Virus record (IMG/VR): IMGVR_UViG_3300030333_000871
Location: 1 to 25,038 of that record
DNA: 25,038 nt
Strand: one strand, 5' to 3'
Source of the DNA: a virus
The position numbers and the translations under genes were made by a program. The notes under the pieces were generated by a model. The model made no database searches. It saw only the letters and a list, made by a program, of their open reading frames with translations, and was not told the origin of the DNA. This document shows positions 7,625 through 15,590 of this stretch, one piece after another (positions within the stretch are counted from its first letter, which is position 1; each line of letters opens with the position of its first letter).

Positions 7625-8701
7625 TTATTCCCCATCATTATACTCGGATTCCTCTCCTGCGTCAACCTTAGTATAGAGATCTAGGAATGACTGCTTAGTA
7701 TCATCATCAAAACGATTGACACAATTTGTAATAGCAGTCAAGCGATCACCAAAGATCTTAAACGCTTGAACGATGTGAACCAAACGACGAGTGGTAATGA
7801 CTTCATCAACCCCACCGTCAAAGAATGTCTTACGAATAACACCTGCCCACTTGATAAGATTATCAGTAAACTCTGGATCACATCCTTGATTGATAAGAAT
7901 CTTACTTTCAATAGTAGCAGAAGGATACTCTTGCTCAAAAGTAATTGGGAATCTTTCTAAGAATGCTTCATTAAGAACGTTAGTACCAATAAATCTTCCA
8001 TCATCAGATCCTTTACCTTTAGTATTAGCAGTAGCAATAATATTGAAACCAGCAGCAGGTCTAACATACTTACCAATCTTTTTCAAGAATACACCCTTAC
8101 CTTCTAGGATGGATTGCAAGCAGAGGATTTTGTTGGATGCGAGATCGATTTCGTCCAGTAAGAGCACTGCTCCACGTTCAAGTGCTTCAACAACAGGTCC
8201 GTTGTGCCAAACAGTACTCCCATCAACAAGACGGAAACCGCCAATAAGATCATCTTCATCTGTTTCGATAGTAATATTTACACGAATAAGTTCTCTATTG
8301 AGATCTGCTGCTGCTTGTTCTACAGATAAGGTCTTACCATTTCCTGATAGTCCAGTGATAAATGCTGGATAAAATAATTTAGATTTAATAATCTTTTTGA
8401 TAGAAGTAAAGTTACCAAAAGGAACATAAGTTGGATCTTTATCAGGAATGTAATTTACTTCTATTGCAGGTGTAGCAGCAGGTGCTTCATAAGCATTGAT
8501 TAAATCTTGTGCTGTCAAGTACCACTTACCACGAGCAACTTTAGTCAAACGACCAATCTTATTCATTCTTTTAGTAACACTCTGAACCTGAACTCCAAGG
8601 TGTTCTGCAGCAGATTTAACATTAACTGCTGTGATCTCCCTTCCAAACTGTGAAAGGTAATCGATTAGATTTTCATCTGTGAATTTTCGTTCAAAAGCCA
8701 T
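7625..8701 (-). CDS. cobS: CobS-like MoxR-type AAA+ ATPase
   Basis: The start at 8701 (MAFERKFTDEN) gives 358 residues; a reading extended to 8848 would run through the promoter and a 54-codon gene. Residues 1-70 look like a winged-helix domain (VNVKSAAEHLGVQVQSVTKRM). The AAA+ core follows: Walker A GLSGNGKT (117-124), Walker B VLLLDEID (179-186), sensor 1 ATAN (223-226) and an Arg-finger-like FLERFP (247-252). Cyanophage homologues are usually labelled CobS, the ATPase subunit of aerobic cobaltochelatase. No CobN is visible. The nearby VWA protein suggests a MoxR/VWA pair that remodels another protein. A strong host-type promoter lies 28-56 nt upstream of the ATG. Confidence 0.9.
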   Translation of the reverse strand: MAFERKFTDENLIDYLSQFGREITAVNVKSAAEHLGVQVQSVTKRMNKIGRLTKVARGKWYLTAQDLINAYEAPAATPAIEVNYIPDKDPTYVPFGNFTSIKKIIKSKLFYPAFITGLSGNGKTLSVEQAAADLNRELIRVNITIETDEDDLIGGFRLVDGSTVWHNGPVVEALERGAVLLLDEIDLASNKILCLQSILEGKGVFLKKIGKYVRPAAGFNIIATANTKGKGSDDGRFIGTNVLNEAFLERFPITFEQEYPSATIESKILINQGCDPEFTDNLIKWAGVIRKTFFDGGVDEVITTRRLVHIVQAFKIFGDRLTAITNCVNRFDDDTKQSFLDLYTKVDAGEESEYNDGE

Positions 8702-8728
8702 TGGTTGTTTGTTTTTCTTTATACATGT

Positions 8729-8757
8729 ATTATAACAGCCATGGCTTATGAAATCAA
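8729..8757 (-). promoter_or_regulatory. Host sigma70-type promoter with extended -10, upstream of cobS-like gene
   Basis: Read on the minus strand: -35 TTGATT (8757-8752), a 17-nt spacer, -10 TATAAT (8734-8729), and TGT directly before the -10, giving the TGn extended -10. Predicted start is near 8722, about 21 nt ahead of the ATG at 8701. The box lies in the 73-nt gap between the 54-codon gene and the cobS-like gene. It looks like an early promoter read by unmodified host polymerase and would serve cobS through regA. Confidence 0.65.
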
Positions 8758-8774
8758 CATGGTATGGACACTTA

Positions 8775-8939
8775 TTAATCTGTCCACTCTCTCTTAAGTT
8801 GACGGACATCAGAGACACCAAAAAGAGCTTTACACTTCTGTTCAGCATCTTCTCTTAAATTAGAATGACAAAGGAATTCTACTTTAGTCAATCTATTTGA
8901 ATTTAATAAGATCTGTGCAGACCATTTAATTTCTTTCAT
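8775..8939 (-). CDS. 54-residue basic protein, coupled to pcyA
   Basis: A 54-codon gene starting MKEIKWSAQILLNSNR and ending REWTD, with stop TAA at 8777-8775. Its ATG overlaps the pcyA stop as ATGA (8939-8936), the same arrangement as most genes here. The product has no low-complexity bias and has a balanced mix of charged and hydrophobic residues (VEFLCHSNLREDAEQKCKAL), which looks like a real small alpha/beta protein. I do not know its function. It is short enough to be missed by standard length cut-offs. Confidence 0.7.
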   Translation of the reverse strand: MKEIKWSAQILLNSNRLTKVEFLCHSNLREDAEQKCKALFGVSDVRQLKREWTD

Positions 8940-9637
8940 AGAGTTAACATTGGTGGTGGGTTATCAAATAGAACATTATCAATATAATTATCTGCCCATT
9001 CTTTATCAAACCATTTACTAAGAACTGCTTCAGTTTTCCTATTCATTTTTTGTTTCTTACAATAGTAAACTTGATCTTGATAACGTTTGTACGTATCTTC
9101 AATAGATCCCTTCTCAGCATTCTTAACTGCTTCACAATATACTTCAAGATACTTCTGAAGTATTTCATAATAATTAACCTTTTCCCAGTCCTCATTCAAT
9201 CTCATAAACTTACAATAGGGTGAAAATATATCTGCCCAATCTGGTAACTTACGATAATCAAAATCATTATATGATTCACAAATTGGTTTTATCTTTTGAT
9301 AAACATCCTTTACTCCATGAACAGGAGATAGATCAACAATAGCAGCAGTTACTCTATGTTCATTAGCAACAATATCACAACCAAATATAGGTAGATTATA
9401 TTTCGGATCTGGAAATAATACACAATGCATCACTTCTAAATTCTTTGTTTCTCCATACTCTAAATGTATCTTACGAAGACCATCACATGTCCACATTTCA
9501 TTTACTAAATGAATATCATTGTGAAATATTTCTGGATATTCAGGGTGTTTATATTTTAAATTAGGAAGGGTCGCCACAGTACTGCGGATGACCCTTGAAA
9601 TAGAAGTTACAATAGTTTCATCATCTTGAATAATCAT
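8936..9637 (-). CDS. pcyA: Phycocyanobilin:ferredoxin oxidoreductase (bilin reductase)
   Basis: PcyA reduces biliverdin to phycocyanobilin with electrons from ferredoxin, supplying chromophores for phycobiliproteins or phytochromes. The 233-residue protein aligns along its length with Synechocystis PcyA: RKIHLE, MHCVLFPDP, LPIFGCDIVA, AAIVDLSP, IFSPYC, then the C-terminal YYCKKQKMN and LFD. The catalytic residues known from PcyA (Glu76, His88, Asp105) correspond to Glu60, His71 and Asp88 here, all kept. Phage PebS and PcyX are four-electron enzymes making phycoerythrobilin; the full Glu/His/Asp set and closeness to PcyA favour a PcyA activity, though product specificity needs an assay. ATGA overlaps join it to the VWA gene and the 54-codon gene. 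Confidence 0.93.
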   Translation of the reverse strand: MIIQDDETIVTSISRVIRSTVATLPNLKYKHPEYPEIFHNDIHLVNEMWTCDGLRKIHLEYGETKNLEVMHCVLFPDPKYNLPIFGCDIVANEHRVTAAIVDLSPVHGVKDVYQKIKPICESYNDFDYRKLPDWADIFSPYCKFMRLNEDWEKVNYYEILQKYLEVYCEAVKNAEKGSIEDTYKRYQDQVYYCKKQKMNRKTEAVLSKWFDKEWADNYIDNVLFDNPPPMLTL

Positions 9638-11805
9638 GCTATTTGCTCAATGAATTTATTAAGGATAGTTTTGTTGGACATCTTAGAACCCATATGCTTT
9701 TTAAATGCACGTTGTAATTCTGCTTTAGTAGCAACTTCAGACTTTTGTTTAACTTCAAGATCTGAAGTTCCTTCACCTATTCCCTGATCTGGCATAAAGA
9801 ATGCTTCAGTGAATCCCATCTTGTCTTTGACCGATGCGAATCTTTCCTTTTTCCATTGCTTATCAAGAACACTATACTCTTCATCAACAAAGTAACGAAA
9901 GACTCTATTCGCTTCTGACTTACTGCATAAACGAATTCCAACCCAGTTATAACTAGTTATCTTACGAAAGAACTCAACTATTTCTTTTGTAGTGTTATAA
10001 GGACTTGGATTAATTTTCTTTGTAAATCCAGTCTTAGGATCTCTTAAGAAGAATACCTTTCCATGAGAATGACATAATTGTCTTGGAAGAAATGTATCAT
10101 CGTGATAACTATATTCAGCATTACGCTCTAAAAGATATTGCATAGGATTAGCTTCTCCATCAGTTAAGCAAACTACATTTACTTTCTGAACTTTTTCAAC
10201 CCTCTTCATATCATCAACAATATCACGAGCACAATATATTGCTTCTGCTAGTGGTGTACCTCCAAGATTATATTCTTGATGAATTCTCATGCTCCAACTA
10301 TTCATAGCAAATGCTTGAAGATAAACAAGTCTTAGAGACTCTTCTAAAGATCTTGGATTCTGTCTAGAAGAAAAGAATTCAAGTAAACGAACATCACTTC
10401 CAATATGAAGTTGATTTACTTTAGGATCAACTGCCTTATGACTATAAGAATCACTATAACGATAATGTCCATTCTGGAATGCAAGAACTCTAAATGGAAT
10501 ATTAGATTTCTTACAGAACCATATAAGATTGTAAGTTTGCTTAAGAGTATCAAGTAATACCTGATTCATAGATCCTGACCAATCAAGGAACATTACAAGT
10601 CCATGATTCTTACCATCACTAACAGTAGTAATCTTCTTAAAGATATCTTCAGTTAACTTATACTGATGAAGTTTGTTAGTATCAAGAACACCTGTCTTAG
10701 ATACTGCTGCTCTCTTATATTGATCTGCTGCTTTCTTCATCTCAAACTGCTTAACCAAATAATTAACAGTTTTTTGAGTATCTTTTTTAAACTTTAGATA
10801 ATGATTAAATCCATACTCACGTGATTTTTCAAACTCTTCTAACTCTTCTGGACTAGAAGTTGGATATCCAAAGTAGTGATACTTAAGATCTTCTTGTACT
10901 TTTTCTGCTGATACAACAATTTCCTTAACATTTACTTTAGGAAGTGTTAAGTATACCCATTCTTTAGCACTATCATCTATAAGACTTTCAAGTGCATCTT
11001 TAAATGCTCCTTCTGTTATACTTTCAGTTTCATCATATTCAGTACCAGCAGCAGGTGAAGGTTTTTGAATCTCTTCTCCTTCTCCACCAATACTCATTTG
11101 TCTAGGTGGTGCTGAGTCACCTTCAGTCTCTTCTTCAGTCTCTTGCTGTTCTTCTTGAGATACTGGATCTATTTCTACTTCTTCTTCTTTATCTGCTGTT
11201 GTATCTGCTTCTGCATCTATATTAGGTAAATCAATATCATCAATTTTTTCATCTTCTAAACCTTCTGCATATTCATATAGATCATTTGCTAGATCAAGAA
11301 CATCCTTAAAAGTTTTAGTAAGGGCAGCACGATCTACAAACTCCTGTTCTTTCTCATTGAATTCTATATTTGCTTTTCCTTTATAATAAAGATTGATACG
11401 ATCAATCAAAGGAATTTTAGTAAGATCTTCTTTACCAACACCAAAGAAATCTTGATCCCATAATTCTTTATATCCATCAAAGAATGTTTTTCTAAGACCA
11501 GGATATGTTACCTTCATCATACGTTCAATACGAGCATCCTCTAAGACATTAACAAATGCTTTTGGTGCGTCTTGTAGACCCTCCTGTGGGGTGTAGAGAG
11601 CATGTCCTACTTCATGTCCTACTAGAAGATCATATACTGTTTCTGATGCAGTCTTCCAGATAGGTAAGCAAAGCAATCTCTTTTCTACATCAAAGTATGC
11701 TGTAGTTACTCTACGATGTTCAACTGTTAGGTTCTCAGTTGCGAGTAGTCTAGCGAGAGTTCCCTTTACTTCTTGATTTACCATGTTTCTCCGTTTGATA
11801 CTCAT
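9634..11805 (-). CDS. Large VWA-domain protein with HExxH metallopeptidase-like motif (CobT-like)
   Basis: This 723-residue protein begins with a metallopeptidase-like region: VGHEVGHAL (HExxH at 64-68) followed by NVLEDARIE (about 87-94), whose Glu could be the third zinc ligand. A long acidic linker (about 185-260, rich in Glu, Asp, Thr) separates it from a C-terminal von Willebrand A domain with MIDAS residues in FLDWSGSM (D408, S410, S412), GGTPL (Thr517) and LTDGE (Asp549). This layout matches CobT and related partners of MoxR ATPases. The cobS-like ATPase lies just downstream after pcyA. Cobalt chelation is possible but unproven. A start at MVNQ (11784) is an alternative; the ATGA overlap at 11805 favours the first. 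Confidence 0.88.
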   Translation of the reverse strand: MSIKRRNMVNQEVKGTLARLLATENLTVEHRRVTTAYFDVEKRLLCLPIWKTASETVYDLLVGHEVGHALYTPQEGLQDAPKAFVNVLEDARIERMMKVTYPGLRKTFFDGYKELWDQDFFGVGKEDLTKIPLIDRINLYYKGKANIEFNEKEQEFVDRAALTKTFKDVLDLANDLYEYAEGLEDEKIDDIDLPNIDAEADTTADKEEEVEIDPVSQEEQQETEEETEGDSAPPRQMSIGGEGEEIQKPSPAAGTEYDETESITEGAFKDALESLIDDSAKEWVYLTLPKVNVKEIVVSAEKVQEDLKYHYFGYPTSSPEELEEFEKSREYGFNHYLKFKKDTQKTVNYLVKQFEMKKAADQYKRAAVSKTGVLDTNKLHQYKLTEDIFKKITTVSDGKNHGLVMFLDWSGSMNQVLLDTLKQTYNLIWFCKKSNIPFRVLAFQNGHYRYSDSYSHKAVDPKVNQLHIGSDVRLLEFFSSRQNPRSLEESLRLVYLQAFAMNSWSMRIHQEYNLGGTPLAEAIYCARDIVDDMKRVEKVQKVNVVCLTDGEANPMQYLLERNAEYSYHDDTFLPRQLCHSHGKVFFLRDPKTGFTKKINPSPYNTTKEIVEFFRKITSYNWVGIRLCSKSEANRVFRYFVDEEYSVLDKQWKKERFASVKDKMGFTEAFFMPDQGIGEGTSDLEVKQKSEVATKAELQRAFKKHMGSKMSNKTILNKFIEQIA

Positions 11806-12023
11806 AGTATAACAGGTCTGGGATTATGATGCATGGAAATGGGGACAGTTTTTGAACTGTCACCCCAGTGTCGGATCACGCCCGCAACAATAAAACAATT
11901 AGTAGTAAGATAAGTGAGAAAGATAATAGATCGTACAACGAGTACAATATCATCATACTTCTTGGTCTTGGCATCAGAAAAAGAACCTAATGAATACTTC
12001 CATATCTTCCAAATTTCATTCAT
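11802..12023 (-). CDS. Small single-span membrane protein
   Basis: The 73-residue product starts MNEIWKIWKYSLGSFSDAKTKKYDD, an amphipathic basic N-terminus. A hydrophobic span follows at about 30-49 (RSIIFLTYLTTNCFIVAGVI). The tail is short and Pro/His-containing. It overlaps gene 46 by 8 nt and the VWA gene by 4 nt (ATGA). I do not recognise it by name. A membrane role is inferred from the span alone. Confidence 0.65.
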   Translation of the reverse strand: MNEIWKIWKYSLGSFSDAKTKKYDDIVLVVRSIIFLTYLTTNCFIVAGVIRHWGDSSKTVPISMHHNPRPVIL

Positions 12024-13734
12024 CTTCAGTTAGTTTAGAGAAATCGTTAATTTTTTCAAATCGTAATGTCTTAGGAAACTTCTCTATTAGTATATCACCT
12101 TTATGTGATATGACAAATATATTTGTTGTTTTCCCTAAGTTACCAAGTATAGCAAGTAGTGCTGCTGTACTATCAGCATCTAATGAACTATCAAATACTT
12201 CATCCAGTATAAGAAGATTAGTGGCAGCAGAGTTTTTCATGCGTGCAACTTCTCTCCATGTAAAAAGAAGAGATAAATCAATCTTCTGTTTCTCTCCTTC
12301 AGAGAAAGAAGAATAACTAAACTCATCTCTAAATCTACTTTTAAGGACTTCATTAAACTCCTCGTCGAGAGTGAAGTTAATAAAGAAATCCATACTATGA
12401 AGATATTTATTGATGAGGTTATTAAAAATAGGAACATATTTTCTAATGATTTGTTTCTTAATACCAGAATCTTTTAGTAGATTTGATACTACTTGAAACT
12501 CATCTAATGTTTTACTAACCTGACCACAATCAGTTTTAGTTGTTTCTAAGTCATCTTTATATGCTGTAAGAGTGTGTAATTCTTTTTCAAGTTTTGGAGT
12601 ACTAGTTAAATCATTTAATTCTTTTTCGATCTGTAAATTATCAGATTCCAATCTAAGTATATCCCTATCAAATGCAGATATATCACTTCTCAATTCATGA
12701 GCCTTCATTGATAACTCATCGGCTTTCTCTATGACAGAAACCAGTTCTTCAATAGCTTGTTTTTCTGTGTTATAAGCTTTGGTTAATCCAACACCACTAT
12801 CTGTTAATGAAGATATCTTATTCTCTTTAAAATCTTTATCAATAGACTGGTGACAAGTAGGACAGTCATTGTGTTTCTTAAAGAATTTAATTTCTTTTGT
12901 AACTCTCTTAAGTTCTGAATTTATATCAGATGCTTTACTTCTTAACTCTTGTAGATAAGATCCTTTATCTTCTGTTCCAGATAATTGTTTTTCTAACTCC
13001 TTTAATTCAACTTCTGTATCTAATTTATTACTTTGAGTTGTACTTATTTTAGCCTTATTATGTAATACTTTATCTTCTTTCTCTTGCTTTCTAGTAGTGT
13101 TTATTTCTCTTAAGGATTTTATAAGTTTTTGTTGCGAATTTACCCTCTCTTCTGCCATAGTAAGAAGATAAATACACTCCTTACTTTTTACTTGTGCATC
13201 ACGAACTCTATCCTTAAGGATGGAATTCATGTTTGAGAAGATCTTGATATCGAGTAAATCTTCCACAACTTCTCGCCTGTTAGGTGCGGTAAGTTGCATG
13301 AAGGGGACAAATGTGGATGAACCAAGTATGACGACTTGGGTAAAACTTTTATAGTTGAGTTTGAGGATTGATTGTTCCAGATGTTTTTGCGTGTCCTTGA
13401 CTGCAGCATCTTGGTCAACCATCTTATTGTTTTTGTAAACCTCAAAAAGATTTGGTTTGATCCCTCTGAATACACGATACTCATCCCTCCCTATACTAAA
13501 ATTAACTTCGACTTTTGTACCCTTTTCATTTATACTATTGACTAGTTGACTCTTACTAATCTTACGAAAGGGTCTATTAAATAAAGCAAACGTTAATGCA
13601 TCAAGCATTGTAGATTTGCCAGCACCATTTGATCCAACTATTAAAGTTGCTTTAGAATCATTCAGTGAAATTTCAGTCCATCGATCACCAGTGGAAAGAA
13701 AATTCTTCCACCGAATAGTTTCAAAAAGGATCAT
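12016..13734 (-). CDS. gp46: Recombination endonuclease subunit gp46 (Rad50/SbcC type)
   Basis: Gp46 is the ATPase half of the gp46/gp47 complex that processes DNA ends for phage recombination-dependent replication and host DNA breakdown. The 572-residue protein has the Rad50 layout: Walker A GSNGAGKS (34-41), coiled-coil arms, a zinc hook CPTC (291-294) near the centre, signature motif FSEGEKQK (477-484), Walker B LLILDE (507-512) and the His switch ISHK (542-545). Length is close to T4 gp46 (560). Its partner 47 lies just upstream across one small gene. Overlap with the DUF3110-like gene is ATGA. Confidence 0.95.
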   Translation of the reverse strand: MILFETIRWKNFLSTGDRWTEISLNDSKATLIVGSNGAGKSTMLDALTFALFNRPFRKISKSQLVNSINEKGTKVEVNFSIGRDEYRVFRGIKPNLFEVYKNNKMVDQDAAVKDTQKHLEQSILKLNYKSFTQVVILGSSTFVPFMQLTAPNRREVVEDLLDIKIFSNMNSILKDRVRDAQVKSKECIYLLTMAEERVNSQQKLIKSLREINTTRKQEKEDKVLHNKAKISTTQSNKLDTEVELKELEKQLSGTEDKGSYLQELRSKASDINSELKRVTKEIKFFKKHNDCPTCHQSIDKDFKENKISSLTDSGVGLTKAYNTEKQAIEELVSVIEKADELSMKAHELRSDISAFDRDILRLESDNLQIEKELNDLTSTPKLEKELHTLTAYKDDLETTKTDCGQVSKTLDEFQVVSNLLKDSGIKKQIIRKYVPIFNNLINKYLHSMDFFINFTLDEEFNEVLKSRFRDEFSYSSFSEGEKQKIDLSLLFTWREVARMKNSAATNLLILDEVFDSSLDADSTAALLAILGNLGKTTNIFVISHKGDILIEKFPKTLRFEKINDFSKLTEDE

Positions 13735-13991
13735 TCTTTAATAGTAGGAGGTGGAATTACAAAAACGTCTGGTGTTATTACGGTGTAACTATACCCATAG
13801 TTACCACATTGAAGTGCGACTAAATCTTGATCTATCTCTTGTAAATGAAGCTCTGGTTTATAATCATCTGCTTCTAATAATGACCTGTACCTTTCAGCAT
13901 CATCTCTTTCTTCAAAGCATTGAACTATCTTTTTCTTTTCCTTATCAGGTATGGAGTATACTCCACCCTTATTGGTAGTTAAGATAAACAT
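13731..13991 (-). CDS. DUF3110-like small protein
   Basis: This 86-residue protein resembles the DUF3110 family of cyanobacteria and plants: an N-terminal strand (MFILTTNKGGVYSI), then a segment like VQCFEERDDAERYRSLLEADD, then LHLQEIDQDLV. The pattern of an acidic helix (EERDDAERYRSLLEADD) between beta strands is a good but not certain match. The family has no established function. It sits between the two subunit genes of the 46/47 nuclease, overlapping 46 by 4 nt and 47 by 13 nt, so expression must be tightly linked to both. Confidence 0.7.
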   Translation of the reverse strand: MFILTTNKGGVYSIPDKEKKKIVQCFEERDDAERYRSLLEADDYKPELHLQEIDQDLVALQCGNYGYSYTVITPDVFVIPPPTIKE

Positions 13992-15016
13992 GATGCCTCC
14001 ATATAAAGAGATCTCATAACATTTTTAACGTTTGATTTATCAACTTTAAGATCTATTTCATCTATATAGTTGTCCAACATTGTTAAAGTGTCTTCGGTTT
14101 CCATTAATGGATCCCCAGAATCCAGTTCTACACTGAGATCTTCAACAATTTTAAGATCCCCAAGGGACATACGTTGAAGTTTCTGGACTGCATAATCAAA
14201 TTTAGCATAGTCTCCTTTGTCTTCTACGATGAGTTTGACGAAGGTTCCTTTAATTTCGTCTTCAGGCGGTAATACAACTCCACCATTATAATACAACTTA
14301 TGAAAAGTGTCAAAGGGATTTCTATAGAAAGTAGTTCGTAGAGTCTCTGTGTCAAAGACATGAAAACCTCTTTTAGATTTGTAATCATTCCAGTATAGTT
14401 GATAAGGGTTACCGAGATAATATATGTTTCCTTTATTAGATTTAGAATGGTAATGACCAGTAAACACCTTTTTAAATTTCTTAAAGATGTGAGGTTCCAT
14501 TCCTCTATCCATTATATGACCAGGATGAGCCTCAAAACCGTTAAGCTCAAGATGGCCCATACAGACAGGAGCATCACTCTCTGTAATGCTTCGTAATGTT
14601 CTGTCATAGTTGTCATCACATATCCAAGGGAGAAGAAGAATATCAGTACCACCAAAGTTACAGGTAGTAGGTTTATCGATGACAGTGATGTTGGAATACT
14701 CTCCCAATAATTCTGTGGGAGCATTTACTCTAAGTGTATTTTTATAATAGATATCATGATTTCCTATAAGCATTGTCATAGAGACATTTAGATCCTTCAA
14801 AGGATCAAACCACATATCCTTTGCCTCATCAAGAGACATAAAATTAATACTTCTACGTTTATCAAACGTATCTCCTAGATTAATAATTGTATCAATCTTA
14901 GATGCTTTAATAAAGGGTATTACTATCTCACCATAAAATTTCTTATAGTGATCTATGAAATGCTGATTGTCGTTACGAACACCAAAATGCTGGTCAGTAA
15001 TTAAAAGGATCTTCAT
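13979..15016 (-). CDS. gp47: Recombination endonuclease subunit gp47 (Mre11/SbcD type)
   Basis: Gp47 is the Mn-dependent nuclease partner of gp46. The 345-residue protein shows the metallophosphoesterase motifs in order: DQH (8-10), GD (48-49), GNHD (85-88), GH (154-155) and GHYH (187-190), which supply the metal ligands. Length is very close to T4 gp47 (339). Its ATG overlaps gene 55 by 4 nt. Together with 46, uvsW and uvsY the window holds most of the T4 recombination-replication set. Confidence 0.95.
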   Translation of the reverse strand: MKILLITDQHFGVRNDNQHFIDHYKKFYGEIVIPFIKASKIDTIINLGDTFDKRRSINFMSLDEAKDMWFDPLKDLNVSMTMLIGNHDIYYKNTLRVNAPTELLGEYSNITVIDKPTTCNFGGTDILLLPWICDDNYDRTLRSITESDAPVCMGHLELNGFEAHPGHIMDRGMEPHIFKKFKKVFTGHYHSKSNKGNIYYLGNPYQLYWNDYKSKRGFHVFDTETLRTTFYRNPFDTFHKLYYNGGVVLPPEDEIKGTFVKLIVEDKGDYAKFDYAVQKLQRMSLGDLKIVEDLSVELDSGDPLMETEDTLTMLDNYIDEIDLKVDKSNVKNVMRSLYMEASCLS

Positions 15017-15483
15017 CTCTTAGTGTTCATTTCTACACGTGATTTGATTTGATTATAATCTGCACTGCTATCGCCGTCAACACTAAACACATGATCATAT
15101 CCTGACTTCTCTAGAATTTTATCTTTGATATCCATCTGACGTTTCTCTTTAGCAATACGACGTAGGAACGCATAATAGACTATCTGTGTAAAGTATGCAA
15201 AAGGATTTTTACTCTTTGCTGGATCAAAATTATCAATATACTGTATACAATTTTCTATGCCATCACAAACCATATCATCCTTATACATGTAGTTGATGAA
15301 GTTTGGTCTGTACGACAAGTGAGTGGCAATCTTTAAAAAGCATCCACCTATGTAATTGCTAACACGAGGTTTAGCTAAACCCTTAACTTTAGCAATCTCT
15401 ACTTTCTCTTTATATTTGATAATAGCAGCAAGAAACTCCTGATTATCAACGTAATGTTGTTTCTTTTTTGTGTTCCTAGCCAT
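15013..15483 (-). CDS. gp55: Late promoter sigma factor gp55
   Basis: Gp55 replaces host sigma and directs RNA polymerase to late TATAAATA promoters; such boxes are seen upstream of 22 and of the synthetase-like gene here. The start at 15483 (MARNTKKKQHY) gives 156 residues. A longer reading to 15516 would begin downstream of the promoter but in its leader and adds a poor N-terminus. The best-conserved part is the core-binding sigma region 2-like stretch FDPAKSKNPFAYFTQIVYYAFLRRIAKEKRQ (residues about 89-119; compare SNPFAYFTQI in T4). It starts an operon that continues through 47 and 46. Confidence 0.92.
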   Translation of the reverse strand: MARNTKKKQHYVDNQEFLAAIIKYKEKVEIAKVKGLAKPRVSNYIGGCFLKIATHLSYRPNFINYMYKDDMVCDGIENCIQYIDNFDPAKSKNPFAYFTQIVYYAFLRRIAKEKRQMDIKDKILEKSGYDHVFSVDGDSSADYNQIKSRVEMNTKR

Positions 15484-15504
15484 ATAGTTTTTGCACTTGA
15501 GGTA

Positions 15505-15533
15505 ATTATACCACAAAAAAATCAGACCTGCAA
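15505..15533 (-). promoter_or_regulatory. Host sigma70-type promoter with extended -10, upstream of gene 55
   Basis: Minus-strand reading: -35 TTGCAG (15533-15528), 17-nt spacer, -10 TATAAT (15510-15505), with TGG directly before the -10 (extended TGn). Predicted start is near 15498, about 15 nt before the gene 55 ATG. This is the largest clear intergenic gap in the early half (107 nt), and the element matches in layout the promoter before the cobS-like gene. It fits early or middle production of the late sigma factor. Confidence 0.7.
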
Positions 15534-15557
15534 CTTGACAAGATAACCAATATGCTG

Positions 15558-15572
15558 TACACTAACCGTGTA
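15558..15572 (-). other. Short hairpin in the gap before gene 55
   Basis: TACAC and GTGTA form a perfect 5-bp stem with a 5-nt loop. It lies between the end of the Sm-like gene and the gene 55 promoter. There is no following U run, so it is not a clear terminator; it may slow or process the transcript. Confidence 0.25.
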
Positions 15573-15590
15573 AGGGTTCAAGGGAACACT

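Noticed and set aside
7625-8848. Longer CobS-like reading from 8848
   Set aside because: Would cross the promoter and the 54-codon gene; the ATG at 8701 is the natural start.
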